DNA of 64,000 nucleotides from 66-474 sp036279975 (GTDB lineage: Bacteria > Pseudomonadota > Gammaproteobacteria > Xanthomonadales > Rhodanobacteraceae), in NCBI GenBank assembly GCA_036279975.1, contig DASURP010000074.1, positions 1-64,000 on the forward strand, written 5' to 3'. Shown one piece after another: positions 56,028 through 64,000 of this stretch. The notes under the pieces are model-generated. The model searched no databases. It was not told where the DNA came from and saw nothing but the letters and a program-made list of their open reading frames with translations. The translations under genes were made by a program, and so were the position numbers. Numbering within the stretch: position 1 is the stretch's first letter; every line of letters starts with the position of its first letter.

Positions 56028-56827
56028 TCGGAGACCGCCGCGACAAGCTGGCCGAACTGCTTGCGATCATGGCGCGCTTGCGCGATCCCGAACGCGGTTG
56101 CCCGTGGGACGCTCGGCAGACCTTCGACACGATTGCCCCGTACACCATCGAGGAGGCCTACGAGACCGCGGACGCGATCGACCGCAAGGACTATGCGGAC
56201 CTCAAGGACGAGCTGGGCGACCTGCTGCTGCAGGTGGTGTTCCATGCGCGCATGGCCGAGGAACAGGGCCTGTTCGATTTCGGCGACGTGGTGGATGCGA
56301 TCAACGCCAAGCTGGTGCGCCGGCACCCGCACGTGTTCGCCGGTGCACGTTTTGCCGACGCCGCGCAGCAATCGCGCGCGTGGGACGAGATCAAGCGCGC
56401 CGAACGCGCCGCGCAGGGCGAACACGACGCCAGCGCCCTGGCCGGCATCGCACGCGGCCTGCCGGAATGGAAGCGTGCCTTGAAGTTGTGCGAGCAGGCG
56501 GCGACGGTCGGCTTCGACTGGCCCGGCCCGCAACCGGTGCTGGACAAGCTGGACGAAGAGGTCGCCGAGGTGCGCACGGAATTCGCGGCGGGCGCGGACC
56601 ACGCGCGCCTGCTCGACGAAATCGGCGACGTGGCGTTCGTGCTGGTCAATCTTGCGCGCCACGCGAAGGTGGATTTCTCGGCCGCGCTGCGCCACGCCAA
56701 CGCCAAGTTCGAGCGGCGCTTCCGGCGCATGGAGGCGCTGGCGGCCGCGGCCGGCGAGGGCCTGGCCGGCCAATCGCTCGCGCAGCAGGATGCCCTGTGG
56801 GATCGGGCCAAGGCCGAGGAACGATAG
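56024..56827 (+). CDS. mazG: Nucleoside triphosphate pyrophosphohydrolase MazG
   Basis: A 267-residue enzyme that hydrolyses NTPs, and non-canonical nucleotides, to monophosphates. Two MazG domains are present: the first has TIEEAYETADAI and DELGDLLLQVVFHARMAEE, the second LDEEVAEVRTEF and DEIGDVAFVLVNLARH. The start is GTG at 56024, overlapping the cysQ stop (GTGA). With nudE and cysQ it forms a nucleotide-sanitation operon. Confidence 0.94.
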   Translation: MIGDRRDKLAELLAIMARLRDPERGCPWDARQTFDTIAPYTIEEAYETADAIDRKDYADLKDELGDLLLQVVFHARMAEEQGLFDFGDVVDAINAKLVRRHPHVFAGARFADAAQQSRAWDEIKRAERAAQGEHDASALAGIARGLPEWKRALKLCEQAATVGFDWPGPQPVLDKLDEEVAEVRTEFAAGADHARLLDEIGDVAFVLVNLARHAKVDFSAALRHANAKFERRFRRMEALAAAAGEGLAGQSLAQQDALWDRAKAEER

Positions 56828-56848
56828 GGATCGTCACACGGGGATATT

Positions 56849-56969
56849 TGTAGGAGCCGACCTGTCGGCGACCGACTGGCGTCGGCTTGCATGGGCAACG
56901 GTCGCGCGCAAGCGCGCTCCTGCGACAGCCGCGAGAATGCTTCTCGCAGGAGCCGGCTTGCCGGCGACC
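56849..56969. repeat. Cluster of three 'gtaggagc' REP-like repeats
   Basis: Copy 1 at 56849-56873 (TGTAGGAGCCGACC...), copy 2 inverted at 56900-56925 (...GCGCGCTCCTGCGA), copy 3 at 56945-56969 (CGCAGGAGCCGGCTTGCC...). Each can form a small stem. The spacer 56828-57070 between mazG and the next gene holds nothing else. Confidence 0.65.
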
Positions 56970-57070
56970 CCTGCCGCAAGTCATGCGGACTTTGGGCACA
57001 TGAGCGGGCACGGGCGCGAGCCTATGCTCGTGCCGTTCCGCCGCGAGGGCAGTGCCGCCGGAGAATCCAG

Positions 57071-58030
57071 ATGCGCAAGTCCATCCTGTTGCTCGCAAGC
57101 GTGTCCCTGTTGGCGGTGGCCAGCTATGCCAGTGCCGACGAGCCATGCCGCTACAGCGCGCCGCGCAACGCCGAGATCGACGCCACCGGCCTGAAGCTGT
57201 TGAAGGTGGGGATCGGCCCGGACAATCTCGCGATCCATGGCGAGCCGGGCCTCACCAGAATCGTGGTGCACGGCACCGCCTGCGCGTCGAGCGAAAAATG
57301 GCTCGAGGGCGTGCAGCTCGAAGCCGCGCGGCATGGCGATACCGCCAGCGTGATCGCGCACGATGGCGACCACGGCATCGTCATTTCCCTGTTCGGCCGC
57401 GCCTACGCCTACCTCAAACTGGAGGTGCGGGTGCCGCAATCGCTGGCGGTCGAGCTGGACGAGGGTTCGGGCGACGCCAGCGCGACCGGGCTCGCCGCGC
57501 TGGACGCCAGCCTCGGTTCGGGCGACCTCGACGTGCACGAGATCGCCGGCGCGTTCAAGCTGAGCGTGGGTTCGGGTGACGTCGAGGCCAGCGGCGTCGG
57601 CAGCCTGGACCTGTCCAGCCTCGGTTCCGGCGACGTGGGTGTGAGCGACGTGCGCGGCGATGCGCGGATCGGCTCGGTCGGTTCGGGCGACCTCGGCCTC
57701 ACCGGCACCAGGGGCAGCGTGTCGGTCGGTTCGATCGGTTCCGGCGACGTCAAGGTGACGGGGGTCGGCGGCAACCTGGAAGTGGACAGCGTGGGCTCGG
57801 GCGACCTGCAGATCCGCAACGTCACCGGCAACGTCACGGTCGGGTCGATCTCGTCGGGCGACGTGGACATCGCGCAGGTCGGCGGCAGCGTGCATGCCGA
57901 CAGCCTGGGTTCCGGGGACTTCGGCGCGGACGGGGTCGGCGGCGATTTCAGCGTCGGCTCGGTCGGCAGCGGCGACGTCCGCCACCACGGCGTGAAAGGC
58001 AAGGTCGACGTGCCCCGCGACGACGATTGA
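57071..58030 (+). CDS. Secreted DUF4097/GIN-type repeat protein
   Basis: A 319-residue protein with a signal peptide (about 1-22, ending YASA). From about residue 131 to 300 there are ten copies of an x-GSGD motif (one reads SSGD) spaced 17-19 residues apart, with alternating small and hydrophobic residues. This is the pattern of a single-stranded beta-helix as in DUF4097/GIN-domain proteins. Location is periplasm or cell surface. GGAG lies seven bases before the ATG. A two-component system follows 158 bases later in the same direction, so it may be its target or sensor partner. Function unknown. Confidence 0.75.
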   Translation: MRKSILLLASVSLLAVASYASADEPCRYSAPRNAEIDATGLKLLKVGIGPDNLAIHGEPGLTRIVVHGTACASSEKWLEGVQLEAARHGDTASVIAHDGDHGIVISLFGRAYAYLKLEVRVPQSLAVELDEGSGDASATGLAALDASLGSGDLDVHEIAGAFKLSVGSGDVEASGVGSLDLSSLGSGDVGVSDVRGDARIGSVGSGDLGLTGTRGSVSVGSIGSGDVKVTGVGGNLEVDSVGSGDLQIRNVTGNVTVGSISSGDVDIAQVGGSVHADSLGSGDFGADGVGGDFSVGSVGSGDVRHHGVKGKVDVPRDDD

Positions 58031-58188
58031 AGCGCGCGCGGCAGCGGGGAAGGCTGCCCGTCGCGCAGCCGTTGTTCCTCCGTCCGAAGGTGCGGCGCGG
58101 CGCGCGGCGTTCACGCCGCGATCACCGGCGCGGCGGCAGATTGTCGCATGCGGCCCGGGCTACGGGCCGTGGACGACGGGGAGGCGAG

Positions 58189-58932
58189 ATGACCGAGGCC
58201 GTGCACGACAGGCAAACAGGATTGGTGTTGCTGGTAGAGGACAACAGCGGCATCGCCGAGATGGTCGGCGAGTTCCTCGAACGGCGCGGCTACACGGTCG
58301 ATTTCGCGGGTGACGGTGTCAGCGGCCTGCACCTGGCGGTGACCAATTCCTACGACGTGATCGTGCTGGACCTGATGCTGCCCGGCATGGACGGCCTGGA
58401 TGTCTGCCGCAAGTTGCGTGGCGAGGCCAAGAAGTCGACGCCGGTCCTGATGCTGACGGCACGCGACACGCTGGAAGACAAGCTGGTCGGCCTCGACGCC
58501 GGCGCCGACGACTACCTGGTCAAACCGTTCGAGGCGCGCGAACTCGAAGCGCGCCTGCGCGCCCTGATCCGGCGCGAGCGGCGCCAGGTTTCCAGCGAGG
58601 TCTACCAGGTCGGCGACCTGACGCTGGATACCGCCACCTTGAGGATCACCCGCGGCGGCGAGGAATTGCAGGTATCGCCGATCGGCTTGAAACTCCTGAC
58701 CATCCTGATGCGCGAATCGCCACGGGTGGTGTCGCGCCACGACATCGAACGCGAGATCTGGGGCGATACGCTGCCCGACTCCGACACCCTGCGTTCGCAC
58801 CTCTACAACCTGCGCCGGGTGGTGGACAAACCCTATTCGCGCCCGCTGGTGCACACCATCCACAGCGCAGGCTACCGGGTCGCCGACCTCGATGCGGAAG
58901 CGGAGGCCAGCGCCGCGGCGGCAAGCCACTGA
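58189..58932 (+). CDS. OmpR/PhoB-family response regulator
   Basis: A 247-residue DNA-binding regulator. The receiver domain has acidic E17/D18, phospho-acceptor D61 (VIVLDLMLPGMDG) and the conserved Lys in DDYLVKPF. The C-terminal winged helix (about 140-235) ends in HSAGYRV. GGGGAGG lies before the ATG. Its kinase gene follows after 61 bases. Confidence 0.92.
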   Translation: MTEAVHDRQTGLVLLVEDNSGIAEMVGEFLERRGYTVDFAGDGVSGLHLAVTNSYDVIVLDLMLPGMDGLDVCRKLRGEAKKSTPVLMLTARDTLEDKLVGLDAGADDYLVKPFEARELEARLRALIRRERRQVSSEVYQVGDLTLDTATLRITRGGEELQVSPIGLKLLTILMRESPRVVSRHDIEREIWGDTLPDSDTLRSHLYNLRRVVDKPYSRPLVHTIHSAGYRVADLDAEAEASAAAASH

Positions 58933-58993
58933 AGTTGCATCGGGCGCACTGCACCGCCCACAATCCAGACCCGCACGACTGTAGGCTCTGGGC

Positions 58994-60358
58994 ATGGCCA
59001 GGTACACCAGCATCGGCCACCGCTTCTGGGTGATGTTTTCGCTGTGGGTGGCGGCGATCAGCGTGGTCACCGCGCTGGGCGTGTACGCGGCGGCCAGTTC
59101 CAGCCGCCAGGCCATCGCCCGGCAGGAACTCGACCGCGAGCTGGTGTACTACACCGGGCAGCTGGCGCGCGATCCCGCCACGCCGCTGCCGGATACGTGG
59201 CTGCTGCGCGGCTACCTGCGCGCGCCCGGCGGGTCCGCCGCTGCGGTGCCCGCACGGCTGGCTGGCCTCGCGCCCGGCTACCACCAGGTCGATCGGCCCG
59301 ACGGCAGCGAAGGCACCGTGCTGGTTTCGGACACGCCGCAGGGACGCCTGTTCCTGTTGTTCAACAACGACCGGCCCAACAGCGTGGTGATGCTGTTCGG
59401 CCTGATCCCGGTCGTGCTGGTGGTGTTGATTATCTATTTCGCGACCTGGCTGACCTACCGCGCATCGCGCAAGGCGCTGTCGCCGGTGATCGAACTGGCC
59501 AAGGTGGTGCGGCGCTGGAACCCCGACCACCCCGATCCCGCTTCGTTGGCGCCGGACAAACTGCCGGCCGCGACCGACAGCGACGTCGAGGTGCTGGTCG
59601 CGGCGTTGTACAACTTCGCGAACCGGCTGGACGCCTTCGTCGAGCGCGAACGCAACTTCACGCGCGACACCAGCCATGAGCTGCGCACCCCGTTGACCGT
59701 GATGAAGGTCGCGGTGGACGTGCTGGCCGACGAGCACATGAGTCCGTTTGCGCAACGCTCGCTGGCGCGCATCCGCCGCTCGGTGCGCGACATGGAGGCG
59801 CTGATCGAGACCTTCCTGGTACTGGCGCGCGAATCCGACACCGGCCTGCGCGACGAGGATTTCCTCGCCAACGACGTGGTCGGAACCGAGGTCGCACGCT
59901 ACCGCGAACTGCTGGCCGGCAAACCGGTCGAACTCGCGCTGGTCGAACACGCGCGCTTTGCGCTGCACGCGCCGCCGCGGGTGTTCGCGGTGATGGTCGG
60001 CAACCTGGTCCGCAATGCCTGCCTGTACACCGAGCAGGGCAGCGTCACCGTCGAGGTGGAGGCGGACAAGGTGCGCGTCACCGACACCGGAAGCGGCATG
60101 AGCGAGGAAGACCTCGAACGCGCCTTCCAGCCCTTCTACCGCGGCAGCCGCACCGGCAGCCGCGGCCACGGCATCGGTCTCGCCATCGTGCGCCGCATCG
60201 CCGACCGCTACGGCTGGCAGGTGACGCTGGAGAGCGCGCTCGGCAAGGGCACCATCGCGACCGCGCGCTTCCCCGCCGCGCAGCCGCCGGATGCGGCGTT
60301 GCCGGCGCCCGCCGCGGTGGTGGACAAGACCGCCGGAACCGAAGAAAGCCGCGCCTGA
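58994..60358 (+). CDS. Sensor histidine kinase
   Basis: A 454-residue membrane kinase. Two helices (about 12-33 and 131-152) frame a periplasmic sensor of about 97 residues. A HAMP-like linker, HisKA with H228 in TSHELRTPLTV, and an HATPase_c domain with NACLYT, DTGSGMSEEDL and GHGIGLAIVRRI follow. It pairs with the response regulator just upstream. The stimulus is unknown; the nearby GSGD-repeat protein suggests envelope state. Confidence 0.92.
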   Translation: MARYTSIGHRFWVMFSLWVAAISVVTALGVYAAASSSRQAIARQELDRELVYYTGQLARDPATPLPDTWLLRGYLRAPGGSAAAVPARLAGLAPGYHQVDRPDGSEGTVLVSDTPQGRLFLLFNNDRPNSVVMLFGLIPVVLVVLIIYFATWLTYRASRKALSPVIELAKVVRRWNPDHPDPASLAPDKLPAATDSDVEVLVAALYNFANRLDAFVERERNFTRDTSHELRTPLTVMKVAVDVLADEHMSPFAQRSLARIRRSVRDMEALIETFLVLARESDTGLRDEDFLANDVVGTEVARYRELLAGKPVELALVEHARFALHAPPRVFAVMVGNLVRNACLYTEQGSVTVEVEADKVRVTDTGSGMSEEDLERAFQPFYRGSRTGSRGHGIGLAIVRRIADRYGWQVTLESALGKGTIATARFPAAQPPDAALPAPAAVVDKTAGTEESRA

Positions 60359-60472
60359 CCCGTGTCCCGTGGCCGGCTGCGAGCCGAAGCAGCCGCCTGC
60401 AGGTGGGTTCCTGCCCAAGGCACTCGTACATGGTCAACGCGCACATCCGTGCGTCGCCCAGCGCGGCGAGCA

Positions 60473-60498
60473 TTGCAGGAGCGCGCTTGCGCACGACC
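60473..60498. repeat. 'gcaggagcgcgc' REP-like repeat
   Basis: TTGCAGGAGCGCGCTTGCGC followed by ACGACC is another copy of the family at 46261 and 56849. The surrounding spacer 60359-60640 has no gene that I can support. Confidence 0.6.
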
Positions 60499-60640
60499 GG
60501 GCTTGCTTGCGGCCTTCAGCCATGGTGGAGAGGCCGCTCCCGGCAGCGAACAGCCCAGGCCCCGGACTGACTGGCTTGCCAACATGCAGCAGCCGACAGT
60601 GCGAAACTGTCACGTTGGGCCTGGCGGTTGGAGTATTCGC

Positions 60641-61582
60641 ATGAATCACGTCGCGGTTTCACCCGTACTGCTCGTCCACGGCGGCGCGGGGGTGATCCGC
60701 CGCGACATGGATGCGGCAAGCGAACGCGCGGTGCGTGATGCGTTGGCCGAAGCGCTGCGGCGTGGCCATGCGCGGCTCGTGGACGCCGGCTCGGCGCTGG
60801 ATGCGGTGACCGCGGCGGTGACGACGCTCGAGGACGCGCCGTACTTCAACGCCGGCCACGGCGCGGTGTTCACCCACGACGGCACCAACGAACTCGACGC
60901 GGCGGTGATGGATGGCGCCACGTTGCGTGCCGGCGCTATCGCCGGCGTGCGCCACGTGCGCAACCCCGTACTGCTGGCGCGGGCGGTGATGGAGCATTCG
61001 CCGCACGTGATGCTGGCGGGCGAGGGCGCCGAAATGTTCGCGCGCGAACATGGCGTCGCGCTGGTCGATCCGGAGTATTTCCGCACCGGGATGCGCTGGC
61101 GGCAGCTGCAGGCCGCATTGCACCAGGTCGCCAGCGGCGAGGCCGTGGATCACTTCGGCACGGTCGGTGCGGTCGCGCTGGACGCGCAGGGCCGGCTCGC
61201 CGCCGCGACTTCGACCGGCGGCATGACCGACAAGCGCTGGGGGCGCGTCGGCGATTCGCCGGTGATCGGCGCCGGCACCTACGCCAATGCGGCGTGCGCA
61301 ATGTCCGGCACCGGCTGGGGCGAGTTCTACCTCCGCACCGCGGCGGCGCACGCGGTGTGCATGCGGGTCGCGGCGATGGGCCAGTCGGTGCAGGAAGCCG
61401 CCGAACAGGTCGTCAACGTGGAGATCCCCCGACTTGGCGGCAGCGGCGGCGCAATCGTGCTGGGCGCGGATGGCGCGTTCGCGCTGCCGTTCAACACCGA
61501 CGGCATGTTCCGCGGCCGCATCGGCGGCGACGCCGAACCGTGTGTTGCGATCTGGCCGGACGAGGGCCTGTGCGCCTGGTGA
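60641..61582 (+). CDS. Isoaspartyl peptidase/L-asparaginase (Ntn hydrolase)
   Basis: A plant-type asparaginase of 313 residues that cleaves itself to create an N-terminal Thr nucleophile. The cut is before T174 in HFGTVGAVALD. VHGGAG near the N-terminus and AGHGAVFTHDGTNELDAAVMDG are family motifs, and GDSPVIGAGTYAN follows the nucleophile. It removes isoaspartyl dipeptides or asparagine. GGAG lies seven bases before the ATG; there is no signal peptide. Longer frames upstream run into repeats and look non-coding. Confidence 0.93.
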   Translation: MNHVAVSPVLLVHGGAGVIRRDMDAASERAVRDALAEALRRGHARLVDAGSALDAVTAAVTTLEDAPYFNAGHGAVFTHDGTNELDAAVMDGATLRAGAIAGVRHVRNPVLLARAVMEHSPHVMLAGEGAEMFAREHGVALVDPEYFRTGMRWRQLQAALHQVASGEAVDHFGTVGAVALDAQGRLAAATSTGGMTDKRWGRVGDSPVIGAGTYANAACAMSGTGWGEFYLRTAAAHAVCMRVAAMGQSVQEAAEQVVNVEIPRLGGSGGAIVLGADGAFALPFNTDGMFRGRIGGDAEPCVAIWPDEGLCAW

Positions 61583-61710
61583 TTGCGTGACACCGCTGCG
61601 TCGTTTCACTGTCCGATCGCAGCGCCGGCCGGCCCTGCATGACTTGTCGTCCTTGTTGCCCCCCGGTGCTTGGCGGTATGTTCGGCGGATTGCTGCCAGG
61701 GACCCCTGCC

Positions 61711-64000
61711 ATGTCCACGCGTCGTCTGCATGCATTTTCCGCCCTCGCCGGTGTCGTGCTGAGCTTCGCCGCCCTGGCGCAACCGTCCACATCGCCTTTC
61801 GCGGGCGACCTGCACTGGCGCCTGCTGGGCCCGTTCCGGGCCGGCTGGTCGACGATGGCCGAAGGCGTTCCGGAAAAACCGAACACGTTCTACTTCGTCG
61901 GCGCGGGCAGCGGCGTATGGAAGACCGACAACGCCGGGCGCACCTGGGAATCGCTGGGCGACGCCTTGCCCGCTTCGGCGATGGGTGCGCTGGCGATCGC
62001 GCCGTCGGACCCGGAGGTTATCTACCTCGGCAGCGGCCAGGTCGCGGCGCGCTGGGACATCCAGTCCGGCAATGGCGTGTACAAGTCCACCGATGGCGGC
62101 AGGACCTGGCGGCACGTCGGCTTGACCGATACCAAATACATCGGTCGGATCCTCGTCGATCCGAAAAATCCGGGGACCGTCCTGGTCGGCGCGCTGGGGC
62201 ATTATTTCGGCCCCAACCACGAACGCGGCGTGTTCCGTTCCACGGACGGCGGCAAGACCTGGAAGCAGACGCTCCACATCAACGACGACACCGGCGTGGT
62301 CGACCTGGCGCGCGACCCGCGCCACCCGGCCGTGGTGTACGCAGCGGCCTGGCAGGTGCGCAACTACCCGTGGCTGTCGTACTTCAAGCCCAACGACGGC
62401 CCCGGCAGCGGCATCTACAAGTCGAGCGACGACGGCAGGACGTGGCAACGCCTCGACGGCAAGGGATGGCCCAGTGGCGATCTCGGCCGGATCGGGCTCG
62501 CGGTTGCGGGCAACGGCCGCGTGTACGCGGCGGTCGATGCCTCCGCGGCCAGCGGCAACGTTCCGCATGCGACGGCCAAGGACGAGGGCGGTTTGTACGT
62601 CTCCGACGACGGCGGCGCGAACTGGAAGCGCGCGAGCGGCGAAAGCTGGCTGGAGAACGACTACTTCGGACGGATCACGGTCGATCCGCGCAACCCGGAC
62701 GTCGTCTATGCATCCGGCCAGTCGATCCGCAAATCCACGGACGGCGGCAAGACCTGGCACGTCTTCAAGGGCGCGCCGGGCGGCGACGATTACCACTTCG
62801 TCTGGATCAACCCGCTGCACCCCGGCCACATGATCGCCGCGGTCGATCAGGGCACCACCGTCAGCGTCGATGGCGGCAAGACCTGGTCGTCCTGGTACAA
62901 CCAGCCGACCGCGCAGGTGTATCACCTCGCGGCCGACGACCAGTTCCCGTACTGGGTGTATTCGGGCCAGCAGGATTCGGGCACCATCGGCATCGCCAGC
63001 CGCAGCGACTACGGCGCGATCACGTATCGCGACTGGCATCCGGTCGGCGGCGATGAACGCGATTACGACGTGCCCGACCCCAACGATCCGATGATCGTGT
63101 ACGGGACCGGGCTGGGCGGCCGCATCTCGCGCTTCGACACCCGCACCGGGCAGGTCGCCAACGTGTCGCCGTGGCCGATCATGAGCTACGGCGCCAAGCC
63201 GGATACGGCGAAGTACCGCTACACCTGGATCACGCCGCTGGTCGCGACGAAGGACAAGAGTGGCGGGACCGAACTGCTGTTCGGCGCGCAGGTGCTGTTC
63301 CGTTCCAGCGATCGCGGCGACCACTGGCAGGTGATCAGCCCCGACTTGACTGGACAGCCAAAGGACGCGAAGGGCTGCGCGGGGGATCCATCGGTCGCCG
63401 AAGCGCGCGCCTGCGGCTACGGGGTGATCTATTCGATCGCCGTGGCGCCAGGCAACTCCGAAGAGATATGGACCGGCAGCGATTCCGGGATGATCTACTA
63501 CACCCGCAATGGCGGTGCACACTGGAACGACGTGACGCCGCAAGGTATCGCGACGATGACCAAGATCTCATCGCTGGACGTCTCGGCGTTGGATCCGTGC
63601 ACGGTGTACGCGGCTGCCGACAACCACCGCAACGACGACTTCGCGCCGCACGCCTGGCGCACGCACGATTGCGGCAAGACGTGGACGGAAGCCGACAATG
63701 GCTTGCCGAAGGATCACTACGTCAGCGTGGTTCGCGCCGATCCGGTGCGCAAGGGCCTGCTGTACGCGGGTACGGACGCCGGCGCCTACGTATCGTTCGA
63801 CGACGGCGACCAGTGGCAATCGTTGCAACTGAACCTGCCCACCGCGTGGGTGCGCGACCTGCTGGTGCACGGCGATGACCTGATCGCGGCGACCCAGGGC
63901 CGCGCGATCTGGGCGCTGGACGATCTTTCGCCGCTGCGGCAGTGGAACGCCGACATCGCGCGCGTACCGGCGTATCTGTTCAAGCCCGCCGACGCGGTGC
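61711..64000 (+). CDS. Secreted Asp-box (BNR) beta-propeller protein, 3' end cut by the window
   Basis: A large secreted protein, at least 763 residues, still open at the window edge. A signal peptide (MSTRRLHAFSALAGVVLSFA, cut near 24) is followed by DLHWRLLGPFRAGWST. About ten Asp-box repeats (SxDxGxTW) such as KSTDGGRTW, RSTDGGKTW, KSSDDGRTW and RTHDCGKTW mark beta-propeller blades of the sialidase/sortilin/xyloglucanase type. AGGGA lies eight bases before the ATG. It may be a glycosidase or only a binding propeller; the catalytic residues cannot be assigned. Confidence 0.85.
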   Translation, partial: MSTRRLHAFSALAGVVLSFAALAQPSTSPFAGDLHWRLLGPFRAGWSTMAEGVPEKPNTFYFVGAGSGVWKTDNAGRTWESLGDALPASAMGALAIAPSDPEVIYLGSGQVAARWDIQSGNGVYKSTDGGRTWRHVGLTDTKYIGRILVDPKNPGTVLVGALGHYFGPNHERGVFRSTDGGKTWKQTLHINDDTGVVDLARDPRHPAVVYAAAWQVRNYPWLSYFKPNDGPGSGIYKSSDDGRTWQRLDGKGWPSGDLGRIGLAVAGNGRVYAAVDASAASGNVPHATAKDEGGLYVSDDGGANWKRASGESWLENDYFGRITVDPRNPDVVYASGQSIRKSTDGGKTWHVFKGAPGGDDYHFVWINPLHPGHMIAAVDQGTTVSVDGGKTWSSWYNQPTAQVYHLAADDQFPYWVYSGQQDSGTIGIASRSDYGAITYRDWHPVGGDERDYDVPDPNDPMIVYGTGLGGRISRFDTRTGQVANVSPWPIMSYGAKPDTAKYRYTWITPLVATKDKSGGTELLFGAQVLFRSSDRGDHWQVISPDLTGQPKDAKGCAGDPSVAEARACGYGVIYSIAVAPGNSEEIWTGSDSGMIYYTRNGGAHWNDVTPQGIATMTKISSLDVSALDPCTVYAAADNHRNDDFAPHAWRTHDCGKTWTEADNGLPKDHYVSVVRADPVRKGLLYAGTDAGAYVSFDDGDQWQSLQLNLPTAWVRDLLVHGDDLIAATQGRAIWALDDLSPLRQWNADIARVPAYLFKPADAV

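Noticed and set aside
56849..56969. Repeat cluster as a CRISPR array
   Set aside because: Only three imperfect copies, one inverted, with uneven spacing; they match the genome-wide REP style and no cas gene is present.

Overview
This window is about 64 kb of a GC-rich gammaproteobacterial chromosome. The gene content and order point to the Xanthomonadales (Lysobacterales), most likely near Rhodanobacter or Dyella. The clues are lpxC, a backwards dciA (DUF721), an M23 peptidase and secA in a row; pilS-pilR; a tandem pair of UbiH-family hydroxylases; and dispersed REP-like repeats ('gtaggagc...gcgcgacc', 'ccctctccc...gggagaggg', 'cgtcattccgggg'). The taxonomic call is inference from gene order and repeat style, not from a search.

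Layout. 0-7 kb: envelope and secretion genes (lpxC, dciA, M23 peptidase, secA), followed by a 0.6-kb intergenic stretch full of hairpins. 7-9 kb: a minus-strand operon for a DUF6580-like membrane protein, a cobalamin adenosyltransferase and a histone-deacetylase-like hydrolase. 9-14 kb: ubiquinone synthesis (two FAD hydroxylases and the polyprenyl diphosphate synthase ispB), a dienelactone hydrolase and ssb. 14-18 kb: pilR-pilS, tRNA-Thr(CGT) and a tandem universal stress protein. 18.8-24.8 kb: a six-gene Mrp cation/proton antiporter operon with an A-B fusion, each gene overlapping the next by 1-4 bases. 24.8-29 kb: a LysR regulator divergent from the glyoxylate shunt genes aceB-aceA. 29-35 kb: a secreted S9 peptidase, dxs and a CLC chloride channel with CBS domains.

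36-43.5 kb is the accessory highlight. It is a minus-strand block with two paralogous TIR-TM-TPR proteins, each followed by a different small, probably beta-sandwich protein, and then a protein with a SLOG-like Rossmann domain and four membrane segments. It looks like an NAD/nucleotide-signalling conflict or defence locus. I do not recognise it as any named system.

43.7-53.4 kb: a GNAT acetyltransferase, an acyl-CoA dehydrogenase, a LEA-like lipoprotein, the molybdate transporter modA-modB-modC, a YbhB-like protein coupled to DUF488, a SET-domain protein, a membrane protein and an EF-G-like GTPase. 53.5-57 kb: a proline-rich inner-membrane protein, then nudE, an unreported 34-codon ORF, cysQ and mazG in one overlapping nucleotide-housekeeping operon. 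57-64 kb: a DUF4097-type repeat protein beside a two-component system, an isoaspartyl peptidase/asparaginase, and a secreted Asp-box propeller protein cut off by the window end.

Almost all sequence is coding. The four non-coding stretches longer than 300 bases (1-415, 1328-1818, 3248-3606, 6376-7001) hold promoters, hairpins or repeats. No CRISPR array, insertion sequence, integrase or rRNA was seen.
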